A stretch of DNA of 64,000 nucleotides from Polynucleobacter difficilis. GTDB lineage: Bacteria; Pseudomonadota; Gammaproteobacteria; Burkholderiales; Burkholderiaceae. The stretch's first letter is position 1; the number at the start of each line of letters is the position of its first letter. The stretch is taken from contig NZ_CP023276.1 in the NCBI RefSeq assembly GCF_003065365.1, positions 1,240,001 through 1,304,000 of the forward strand, read 5' to 3'. This document shows positions 8,477-15,582 of the stretch, piece after piece. Both the position numbers and the translations under genes were made by a program. The notes below the pieces were generated by a model, which did not search any database, was not told where the DNA came from, and worked only from the letters and a program-made list of their open reading frames with translations.

Positions 8477-9173
8477 TCCAATGGCAAATCCAGCGAAGCA
8501 GATTGAGTTGCGGGCTATTCAAATAGTGCGTGACGAGCGTGCTATTTTGGATATACCAAATGCCAACATTCAGCTGGGTGGCATCACGGCATGCATTGGC
8601 CCCAATGGGGCTGGCAAGACAACGTTTTTAAAACTATTGCATGGACTGATTAAACCCAATTCGGGCGGCAGCATCGGCTACGCTGACGGCATTCGCAGCG
8701 CTTTGGTGTTGCACCATACGCCCATGATCAAGGCCAGCGTTCGATGCAATATAGGTCTGAATGGCGTGCGCAAGCCGACTGAAGCCGAAATTGATCGTGT
8801 GTTGCAAGAAGCAGGATTGAGTCACTTGCAACATCAGCCAGCGCACCAACTCTCTGCCGGGGAAAAGCAGAAGTTATCCTTAGGCAGAGCTCGCCTGCAG
8901 AAGCCGAATGTACTGCTTCTCGATGAGCCAACAGCGAATTTAGACCCAACCACTACTGCACAAGTAGAGGCAATGATTCGCGAGTTTGCCGCATCGGGCT
9001 GCGATGTCCTGATAAGCTCCCATCAACTAGCGCAAGTAAGGCGCTTGGCTGATTCGATTGTGTTTATCGATGGCGGACAGATCATAGAAAAGGGGGCTTG
9101 CGCCCCCTTCTTTGCGCAGCCTCAAACTGAGGCAGCACAGCGGTACATGCAGCGCGAACGCGCTGCAGATTAG
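8469..9173 (+). CDS. tupC: Tungstate-type ABC transporter ATP-binding protein
   Basis: ATPase partner of the upstream permease, 234 residues. Walker A is GPNGAGKTT (residues 44-52), the signature is LSAGEKQ, Walker B is VLLLDEP, followed by the D-loop and a switch His in SSHQ. The gene starts inside the end of tupB (ATG eight bases before the tupB stop ends), a tight coupling. The last 25 codons contain a strong inverted repeat (9090-9109) that looks like the terminator of the convergent formate dehydrogenase operon. An imported tungstate or molybdate would serve the molybdopterin enzyme encoded next door. Confidence 0.88.
   Translation: MANPMANPAKQIELRAIQIVRDERAILDIPNANIQLGGITACIGPNGAGKTTFLKLLHGLIKPNSGGSIGYADGIRSALVLHHTPMIKASVRCNIGLNGVRKPTEAEIDRVLQEAGLSHLQHQPAHQLSAGEKQKLSLGRARLQKPNVLLLDEPTANLDPTTTAQVEAMIREFAASGCDVLISSHQLAQVRRLADSIVFIDGGQIIEKGACAPFFAQPQTEAAQRYMQRERAAD
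9090..9109 (-). terminator. Probable terminator of the fdh operon inside tupC
   Basis: An 8-base perfect stem (AAGGGGGC / GCCCCCTT) with a four-base loop. Read on the minus strand the loop is GCAA, a GNRA tetraloop, and the stem runs into TTCT, giving a TTTTCT tail. It lies 70 bases past the stop of the last fdh-operon gene. On the plus strand it is part of the tupC coding sequence and is followed by CTTT, so it may act weakly there as well. Confidence 0.65.
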
Positions 9174-9179
9174 ATCACC

Positions 9180-9491
9180 TTATTTTTTTGCAGCAGCAGG
9201 AGCTGCAGCAGGCGCTGCTGCTGGAGCAGGAGCAGCTGCTTGCACTGTTGGCGCAACAAAAGGTGGTGGCTGTACACAGGCTGCTGGTGCAGGTGTTCCC
9301 GCTTTCTTGTAGCGATTGGCAACGGCATTTTCAGACATGCACAACTGATATGCGCTCACCTGGCCGGCATAGGCCGTTTTCGCTTTTGCCAAGTCTGCTG
9401 CTGCAGCCTGCTCTGGAGTTGGCGCAGGTAACTTTGCGAGTACTCCGGTTGCAGTCAATGCGCAAGCGAGAAATGCGATGGTCTTTTTCAT
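9180..9491 (-). CDS. Small secreted protein with Ala/Pro-rich tail
   Basis: Unknown function. From ATG 9491 (AAGGAA ribosome site about 7 bases upstream) it encodes 103 residues: a clear Sec signal peptide (MKKTIAFLACALTATGVLA), a short helical stretch rich in Ala, Lys and Glu, two cysteines in the mature part (QLCMSEN and PAACVQPP, possible disulfide), and a tail of Ala-Pro repeats ending in AAKK. It starts ten bases after the gene for the cytochrome b subunit of formate dehydrogenase, so it is the last gene of that operon. A periplasmic accessory role is possible but unproven. Confidence 0.75.
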   Translation of the reverse strand: MKKTIAFLACALTATGVLAKLPAPTPEQAAAADLAKAKTAYAGQVSAYQLCMSENAVANRYKKAGTPAPAACVQPPPFVAPTVQAAAPAPAAAPAAAPAAAKK

Positions 9492-9501
9492 AGCCAATTC
9501 C

Positions 9502-10572
9502 TTATTTAACTTTGTGGTACCAAGCTTCATGGTGTTCTTTTGCCCAGGTCTCATCGACATAGCCGGTTTTCATGCCGTCGATTGAACCTTGCATTCCAAT
9601 ACTACCGATGTACATGTGGCCAAAAGCCATGGCAGTAATGAGCAATGCGCCAACGGAATGAATAATGTGGGATATCTGCATAGTGCCGCGCCAGTACTCA
9701 AGACCAGGAACCGGAACGATCATGTCTAAAACCCAACCGGACGCCGATACCAATCCGCCGAGGACGACCATGCCAAACCAAAACCAAAACTTTTCACCTG
9801 GATTGAAGAAGTTCGCTGGCACATGCTTGCCACCGAACATGCCCCCAAATGTTTTGATCCATTCCCAATCGCCCTTTTCAGGCATATTGCGTTTTACAAA
9901 TTGGAGGAAAAACGCAATCAAACTGATCGTGAACAGTGGGCCAACAAAGTTGTGGATATTCTTGCTGACGAGCAACAAGATACTGAAGGCACTAGCGCCT
10001 AATAGATCAATTGCAAAGTACTTACCGTACAGAATCAATAAGCCGGTAATCGCAAGTGCAATAAAGCTAAATGCCATCGTCCAATGATTAACGCGCTCAA
10101 GGGTAGTAAAGCGCTTGATTTTTTTGCCTGTCATTGGCTCATGCAGCTTAATTTTTCCTTTGAGCACAAAGACTGCCAAAATTCCACCGGAAGCAAGTGC
10201 CAGTAACCAAGCTCCGTAAACAGTGATCACACCGTTACGAATCAAGCGCCACTGCTGTCCTGATTTTTGAATCAGCACGCCGGCCTGCTTATCGGGGATG
10301 CTAACAAAATTAACATCATCGCTGTTTACCGTACGCCAGATCGGCGCACTATTTCCAGGTTGGTTTTGTGCCGCTTTGCGTTGCGCCTCAATGGTTGCAT
10401 TGGGTGCACGGCCTACATCCATGATGTTGGCGGATTGGACCTGTGGCAAGGCAGCGGGAGCTGGCTGGCTGGCTGGAGCTTGCTGCGCTAAGCTGGTGCC
10501 TGCAAAAACTGAGCAAAACAGTCCCGTGGCCAATGCCCAAGGACGGAGTGTTGCGCAAATAGATTGATTCAT
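9502..10572 (-). CDS. Formate dehydrogenase gamma subunit (cytochrome b556)
   Basis: Membrane subunit that passes electrons from the Fe-S subunit to quinone through two b haems. The 356 residues begin with a signal-like segment ending SLAQQ, then a periplasmic stretch of about 90 residues rich in Ala, Pro and Gln. At least four hydrophobic segments follow: GAWLLALASGGILAVFVL, RVNHWTMAFSFIALAITGL, SAFSILLLVSKN with NIHNFVGPLF, and SHIIHSVGALLITAMAFGHMYIG. The histidines in RVNHW, NIHNF and HSVGALLITAMAFGHM are candidate haem ligands as in FdnI/FdoI. I chose ATG 10572, with AGGAAC upstream, over the longer frame to 10626. Confidence 0.9.
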   Translation of the reverse strand: MNQSICATLRPWALATGLFCSVFAGTSLAQQAPASQPAPAALPQVQSANIMDVGRAPNATIEAQRKAAQNQPGNSAPIWRTVNSDDVNFVSIPDKQAGVLIQKSGQQWRLIRNGVITVYGAWLLALASGGILAVFVLKGKIKLHEPMTGKKIKRFTTLERVNHWTMAFSFIALAITGLLILYGKYFAIDLLGASAFSILLLVSKNIHNFVGPLFTISLIAFFLQFVKRNMPEKGDWEWIKTFGGMFGGKHVPANFFNPGEKFWFWFGMVVLGGLVSASGWVLDMIVPVPGLEYWRGTMQISHIIHSVGALLITAMAFGHMYIGSIGMQGSIDGMKTGYVDETWAKEHHEAWYHKVK

Positions 10573-10632
10573 GAGAAGTTCCTCAACAGCAATTCTGTTA
10601 TTTAATGTTCCGAATAAACGCAGCAAAGTCCA

Positions 10633-10866
10633 TTACTTGATTTTGCTGTACTCAGATTGTTGTTGATTACGCTTATTGATCTCTTCTTGCCAGCTTTTAG
10701 CATCGCCTGGTTTCCAGCCTTTAACTACAAAGCCGTTATCCGCACCCATGAATGGAGCGATATCTGGGCGCTTGGAATTCTGAGCCAATGTCCCTGGTTC
10801 GTTATTGCAGGCACTTAAAAAACCAAGGGCTAAGAATGCGGCAGTTACGGTCCGAAAGGTTCTCAT
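10633..10866 (-). CDS. Small lipoprotein inside the fdh operon
   Basis: A 77-residue lipoprotein of unknown function placed between the beta and gamma subunit genes of formate dehydrogenase. Signal peptide with lipobox LSAC (Cys20), followed by NNEPGTLAQNSKRPD and a conserved-looking FVVKGWKPGDAKSWQEEINKRNQQQSEY tail. Its ATG overlaps the fdhB stop by four bases (ATGA), so it is translated with the enzyme. The position suggests a periplasmic helper or extra subunit of the complex. Nothing in the sequence gives a catalytic function. Confidence 0.8.
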   Translation of the reverse strand: MRTFRTVTAAFLALGFLSACNNEPGTLAQNSKRPDIAPFMGADNGFVVKGWKPGDAKSWQEEINKRNQQQSEYSKIK

Positions 10867-11510
10867 AGTTTGCCTCCACTTGGAGCAGCCTTGGCACCAG
10901 CTTTATCGGGCTGACCGTATGCAGTAGTCCAGCCAAACACATCGGCACCCGCATTTTTACCAGCGGTTTGACGCTTCACTACCCGTGCGCGGAAGATGTC
11001 AGCAATCACATCGCCGTCACCACCAATCAAGGCCTTGGTAGAACACATCTCAGCGCATAAAGGTAACTTACCTTCAGCCAAGCGGTTACGTCCATATTTT
11101 TCAAATTCAGCGACGCTACCGTTGGCTTCTGGGCCGCCAGAACAGAATGTGCACTTATCCATCTTGCCCCGTAAACCAAAGGTACCGGTGCTTGGGAATT
11201 GTGGCGCGCCAAATGGGCAAGCATAGGAGCAATACGCGCAGCCGATGCAAGTGTCCTTATCGTGCAACACAACGCCTTCGTCGGTGCGATAGAAACAATC
11301 AACCGGGCACACTGCCATGCAAGGCGCATCTGCGCAGTGCATACAGGCGACCGAGATGGATTTCTCCGCCCCAATGACGCCGTCATTGATGGTAACTACT
11401 CGGCGGCGATTAACACCCCAAGGTACTTCGTTGTCGTTTTTACAAGCAGTAACGCAGCCGTTGCATTCAATACACCGTTCCGCGTCGCAGATAAATTTCA
11501 TTCGTGCCAT
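10863..11510 (-). CDS. fdh3B: Formate dehydrogenase iron-sulfur (beta) subunit
   Basis: Electron-transfer subunit of formate dehydrogenase, 215 residues. Four cysteine groups for [4Fe-4S] clusters are visible: CIECNGCVTAC, CMHCADAPCMAVCP, CIGCAYCSYACP and a split set CTFC plus CAEMC. It lacks the C-terminal membrane helix of E. coli FdnH, as in shorter FDH3-type beta subunits. A clear AGGAGA ribosome site precedes the ATG. It sits directly after fdhA (28-base gap) and overlaps the small lipoprotein gene. Confidence 0.93.
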   Translation of the reverse strand: MARMKFICDAERCIECNGCVTACKNDNEVPWGVNRRRVVTINDGVIGAEKSISVACMHCADAPCMAVCPVDCFYRTDEGVVLHDKDTCIGCAYCSYACPFGAPQFPSTGTFGLRGKMDKCTFCSGGPEANGSVAEFEKYGRNRLAEGKLPLCAEMCSTKALIGGDGDVIADIFRARVVKRQTAGKNAGADVFGWTTAYGQPDKAGAKAAPSGGKL

Positions 11511-11538
11511 TGTGATCTCCTGACTTTAGCGGTTGGGC

Positions 11539-14529
11539 TTATGCCACTTTTTCGATCTGACAGATCGTTGTTTTGGTTTCTTGCATCATCGTTACGTTGT
11601 CATAACCGTAGGTTGTTGCGGTGTTAACAGCTTCACCACGAACAATTGGATGTGCGCCCTTAGGGTAATACTCGAGCAAGTCCTTACCTTCCCACCATCC
11701 TGAGAAGTGGAATGGCACAAAGGCGGTATCTGGACCAACGCGCTCAGTAACCATTGCACGTACCTTGATCTTGGCGCCGGTAGGCGATTTGACCCAGACG
11801 TAGTCCCAGTTCTTGATGCCGCGCTTGGCTGCTGCTGTTGGATTAATTTCAACAAAGTTTTCTTGTTGTAACTCAGCCAGCCATGGATTGGAACGGGTCT
11901 CTTCACCACCACCCTCGTATTCCACCAAACGACCTGATGTGAGGATAATTGGGAATTTCTCAGCCAATTTATCTTCAATATTCTTGTCTTGAAGTGACTT
12001 GTAGAGGGTTGGCAAACGCCAGAAGGTTTTACGGTCAGCCGATGCGGGGTACTTCGCTACTAAATCAGGGCGAGTACTGTAAAGCGCTTCACGGTGCTGC
12101 GGTACTGCATCTGGGAAGTTCCACACCACTGCCCTTGCCTTCGCATTACCAAAAGGATGGCAGCCGTGGTTTTTCATGGCAACACGAATGATGCCGCCGG
12201 ACAAGTCCGTCTTCCAGTTTTTGCCTTCAGCCAATTTTTGCTCGGCTTCAGTCAACTCGCTCCACCAGCCTAATTTCTTCATGAGCACGTGATCAAACTC
12301 AGGGTAGCCCGTCTTAATGTCAGCGCCCTTCGAGAATGAACCGTCGGCTGCCAAGAGGCTCTTGCCGTCTTTTTCCACGCCAAAGTTGGCGCGGAAGTTA
12401 CCGCCGCCGTCCATGACGTGCTTGCTGGTGTCGTAGAGGTTAGGTGAGCCAGGGTGCTTCAGGGCAGCATTACCAAAGCATGGCCATGGCAGTCCAAAAT
12501 AATCGCCAGTGGTGTCGTAACCCGTAACCGGATCTTTACCACCCCGCGACTTCAGGGTCTTCGGATCAAAGACGCTCATCATCCGCATGTGGGCTTTGAG
12601 GCGCTCTGGCGATTGTCCTGTGTAACCAATGGTCCAAACAGCGCGATTGATTTCGCGCAAGATGGATTCGATTTCAGGCTCTTGCCAGTTTTTACCAGCG
12701 TATTTTGCATCGATCATTTTGTAGTTAAGCGCCAACTCTTTGCCGAAGCCAAGGCGATTGGCGAACTCCTGCATGATGACGTGGTCTGGAACAGACTCAA
12801 ACAAGGGATCGATGACTTTCTCACGCCACTGCAGTGAACGATTGGAAGCCGTGACCGATCCGGTGGTTTCGAACTGGGTACATGCTGGTAGCAAATAGAC
12901 TGCGCGGTTTTTATTACCTTCTTCACCTTTAGCAGCTGGCATGGCAGCCATCGCCGCTGTGGCGCTTGGATAAGGATCAACCACGACCAATAAATCCAAT
13001 TTATTCATAGCGCGCTTCATATCCAAGCCGCGTGTCTGTGAATTCGGCGCATGACCCCAGAAGAACAAGCCTTTGACTGCAGTTTCTTGGTCAATCATTT
13101 CTGGATTTTCAAGCACTGCATCAACCCAACGCGAGACTGTTGTGCCAGACTTCTCCATCATGTTCGGAGCGTAACGGCCTTTAATCCACTCGTAATCCAC
13201 ACCCCAGACGGTAGCGTAGTGTTTCCACGATCCCGCAGCGAGGCCATAGTAGCCAGGCAAGGAGTCGGGGTTAGGACCAACGTCCGTCGCGCCTTGCACG
13301 TTATCGTGACCACGGAAAATGTTGGCGCCACCACCGGACTTACCGATGTTGCCTAAAGCCAATTGCAAGATGCACGATGCACGAACCATCGCATTACCGA
13401 TGGTGTGCTGTGTCTGACCCATACACCAAACAATGGTGCTTGGGCGATTCATGGCCATGGTTTGCGCCACTTTGAATACCTGTGCCTCAGGAACGCCGCA
13501 TGCCTCTTCAACTGCAGCGGGACCCCATTTTTCCATTACTTCTTTGCGGATATCATCCATGCCGAATACGCGGTCATTGATGTACTTTTTATCTTCCCAG
13601 TTGTTAGCAAAGACGTGATAAAGCACACCAAATAGGAATGGAATATCTGAACCCGAACGAATGCGTACATATTGATCTGACTTGGCGGCGGTACGGGTAT
13701 AACGTGGGTCGACCACGATCAACTTACAGCCGTTTTCTTTAGCGTGCAGCATGTGCACCATGGAGACAGGATGCGCTTCAGCGGCATTCGAGCCGATGTA
13801 CAGCGCTGCCTTCGAGTTCATCATGTCGTTGTAGCTATTGGTCATCGCACCATAGCCCCAGGTGTTGGCAACACCAGCAACCGTGGTGGAGTGGCAGATA
13901 CGCGCCTGGTGATCGGTATTGTTGGTGCCGAAGAAGGACACCCACTTACGCAGCAAATAGGCTTGCTCGTTATTAAACTTGGACGAGCCAATGAAGTACA
14001 AGGAGTCAGGGGTGTACTTGGCGCGAAGATCTTTCATCTTGGCGGTAATTTCATCGAGGGCCTGATCCCAAGTAATGCGCTGGTATTTGCCATCCACTAA
14101 TTTCATGGGATAACGCAAACGGTAGTCGCCATGGCCATGCTCACGCAATGCAGCGCCCTTGGCGCACTGGCCGCCCATATTGATGGGGGAATCAAATACC
14201 GGATCCTGACGAACCCATACGCCGTTCTCAACCGTAGCATCGCTGGCACAGCCAACGGAACAATGGGTACAAACAGTGCGTTTTACTTCAATCTTGCCCT
14301 TGCCATCCAACATTGCCTTGCTTGGGTCGGCTGCGGTTGCTTTTTGTACCAGGTTTAGCTGGCTTACTGCAATTCCTGCGCCAACTCCAATTCCGGAGCG
14401 CTTCAGGAATGTCCGTCGATCCATGGTGGGAACGGCTGCCTTGAGGCCTCGCGACAAACTCCCAATTAAGTTCGATACCGGTACCGAGCGGGTCATGGTG
14501 TTTACTGGATTTTTACGAATCAGACTCAT
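11539..14529 (-). CDS. fdhA: Formate dehydrogenase catalytic (alpha) subunit
   Basis: Molybdopterin (Mo or W) subunit that oxidises formate to CO2, 996 residues, exported by the Tat route. A twin-arginine motif (DRRTFLK, Arg38-Arg39) is followed by a hydrophobic stretch. The [4Fe-4S] cluster ligands are Cys87, Cys90, Cys94 and Cys122. The metal ligand is Cys212 in ARICHSTTVAG, followed by the conserved His213; E. coli FdnG has selenocysteine at this place, so this is a Cys-type enzyme. NSYNDM and NAAEAHPVSM are typical of the family. An AGGAG ribosome site lies 7-8 bases upstream of the ATG. The unusually long region before the twin arginine may be a start artefact; ATG at residue 36 is possible. 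Confidence 0.95.
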   Translation of the reverse strand: MSLIRKNPVNTMTRSVPVSNLIGSLSRGLKAAVPTMDRRTFLKRSGIGVGAGIAVSQLNLVQKATAADPSKAMLDGKGKIEVKRTVCTHCSVGCASDATVENGVWVRQDPVFDSPINMGGQCAKGAALREHGHGDYRLRYPMKLVDGKYQRITWDQALDEITAKMKDLRAKYTPDSLYFIGSSKFNNEQAYLLRKWVSFFGTNNTDHQARICHSTTVAGVANTWGYGAMTNSYNDMMNSKAALYIGSNAAEAHPVSMVHMLHAKENGCKLIVVDPRYTRTAAKSDQYVRIRSGSDIPFLFGVLYHVFANNWEDKKYINDRVFGMDDIRKEVMEKWGPAAVEEACGVPEAQVFKVAQTMAMNRPSTIVWCMGQTQHTIGNAMVRASCILQLALGNIGKSGGGANIFRGHDNVQGATDVGPNPDSLPGYYGLAAGSWKHYATVWGVDYEWIKGRYAPNMMEKSGTTVSRWVDAVLENPEMIDQETAVKGLFFWGHAPNSQTRGLDMKRAMNKLDLLVVVDPYPSATAAMAAMPAAKGEEGNKNRAVYLLPACTQFETTGSVTASNRSLQWREKVIDPLFESVPDHVIMQEFANRLGFGKELALNYKMIDAKYAGKNWQEPEIESILREINRAVWTIGYTGQSPERLKAHMRMMSVFDPKTLKSRGGKDPVTGYDTTGDYFGLPWPCFGNAALKHPGSPNLYDTSKHVMDGGGNFRANFGVEKDGKSLLAADGSFSKGADIKTGYPEFDHVLMKKLGWWSELTEAEQKLAEGKNWKTDLSGGIIRVAMKNHGCHPFGNAKARAVVWNFPDAVPQHREALYSTRPDLVAKYPASADRKTFWRLPTLYKSLQDKNIEDKLAEKFPIILTSGRLVEYEGGGEETRSNPWLAELQQENFVEINPTAAAKRGIKNWDYVWVKSPTGAKIKVRAMVTERVGPDTAFVPFHFSGWWEGKDLLEYYPKGAHPIVRGEAVNTATTYGYDNVTMMQETKTTICQIEKVA

Positions 14530-14578
14530 CTGATGCTCCTGAGGGGTTTTATATTTTTAGAGTAAGGGTCGGTTAAAA

Positions 14579-14800
14579 CTAAATTAAGGTTGTTTGGTAA
14601 TACTTACGGACATGCTCCGTGAGTTGGTAGCCGTCTTTCTTGCCTTCTACCGTGCTACCCACCTCTTGAATAATGGCTTTGCCCATGGGCGTTTGCGAAA
14701 CAACCGCAACCGCGCCAACCGTAGCGCCAGCACTAACGAAAAACTTTCTGCGCGAAGCAGTCGTGACTGGGGGTGTAAGTGGCTTTGATTTTGTGCTCAT
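14579..14800 (-). CDS. Small Tat-signal protein of formate dehydrogenase clusters
   Basis: A 73-residue protein with a twin-arginine-type N-terminus (SRRKFFVSAG, Arg17-Arg18), a hydrophobic segment (ATVGAVAVVSQTP) and a short polar tail ending YYQTTLI. It matches the short formate-dehydrogenase-region Tat proteins that regularly precede fdhA in proteobacteria. It is thought to be an accessory or assembly protein; no catalytic residues are visible. It stands alone with about 130 bases upstream, where a promoter for the fdhA part of the operon could lie. Confidence 0.85.
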   Translation of the reverse strand: MSTKSKPLTPPVTTASRRKFFVSAGATVGAVAVVSQTPMGKAIIQEVGSTVEGKKDGYQLTEHVRKYYQTTLI

Positions 14801-14928
14801 GTGAACTCCATTGGGTGGACGTATATATGCAACTTTTTTCTAATAATGAGTGTAGTACTTTTAAAACTTTTGTGTAGTGCCTCTAGGGCGTTTAGAGTCA
14901 GTAAATACCCTTATTAATTGGGCAGAAT
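14801..14928 (-). promoter_or_regulatory. Gap that may hold an internal fdh promoter
   Basis: The only gap above 100 bases inside the formate dehydrogenase cluster. It is AT-rich, with ATTATT and ATATATACG stretches on the minus strand before the small Tat gene. No convincing -35/-10 pair, terminator or tRNA is seen, so promoter activity here is only a possibility. Confidence 0.3.
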
Positions 14929-15582
14929 TCACATCATGTCAAAGGCTTGGCCCTCAACTGCCAGAAATTCACGGGTCAATGCGGCAACCGGGCGATACAA
15001 ATGCGTCTCCGGATTAGCCTCTATTGCATCGCAAAAGTCGTCATACCAAGGCCGAATGTGGTCGTTAAAAAACACCCGTTGGTTGGTCAAGTTGGAAATT
15101 TCGACGTCATCGCCTGCAATCAGGTAGCGCATCACTTCGAACAAGGCCGATACGTGATCTTCGGTTTCAGTTACATCCTCAGAAGACTCTAGGCCAAATT
15201 CAGCCAAGGCTCGCCTTACTTCCACCAAAGGCTTCTCGTTTAAATGGCCTGCCAAATAAAACGAGCTATTCAAAAAAAGATTGGGTCTACCCACGCCCAT
15301 AAACTCGGATGCATATTCCGCATTCCAATCGCTCGCAGTGCTGTCCCGGACAGCCGAGATTAAATTGAGCCAAACACCCAATAAGGGCGAAACCTCATTG
15401 AGGGACTGCTCTTGGGGGGCTGAGGCAGTAATTAAATCTAAAAATTCTTGTGCAGGCGCTTTTAAGTAAAACGCAGCCAAGAGGCCGTACAAGTCGGCTC
15501 TAGCCAAATCCTCGGCCGTACCAATATTGCCCACTTCGGTTGGCGCCTGCTCCGTTGGGCTTGGGTTCATTGAATCGCTCAT
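14929..15582 (-). CDS. TorD/DmsD-family molybdoenzyme chaperone
   Basis: Cytoplasmic all-helical chaperone that binds the Tat signal or apo-form of a molybdoenzyme before export, 217 residues from ATG 15582. Family features: ARADLYGLLAAFYLKAP near the N-terminus, EYASEFMGVGRPNLFLNSSFYLAGHLNEKPL in the middle (the ExxxLF-type core), and EDHVSALFEVMRYL then FFNDHIRPWYDDFCDAI towards the end. The ATG overlaps the stop of the upstream polyferredoxin gene by four bases (ATGA). By position it serves FdhA. The frame is open to 15624, but those codons lie inside the upstream gene. Confidence 0.9.
   Translation of the reverse strand: MSDSMNPSPTEQAPTEVGNIGTAEDLARADLYGLLAAFYLKAPAQEFLDLITASAPQEQSLNEVSPLLGVWLNLISAVRDSTASDWNAEYASEFMGVGRPNLFLNSSFYLAGHLNEKPLVEVRRALAEFGLESSEDVTETEDHVSALFEVMRYLIAGDDVEISNLTNQRVFFNDHIRPWYDDFCDAIEANPETHLYRPVAALTREFLAVEGQAFDMM

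Noticed and set aside
9188..9493. Long plus-strand frames opposite the small secreted protein gene, rich in Gln and Leu
   Set aside because: They are the reverse complement of GCA/GCT-type Ala repeats in the minus-strand gene, which has a signal peptide and ribosome site; the plus frames have neither.
13890..13900. Possible selenocysteine codon in fdhA
   Set aside because: The metal-ligand position is an ordinary Cys codon (Cys212) and the reading frame has no internal TGA.
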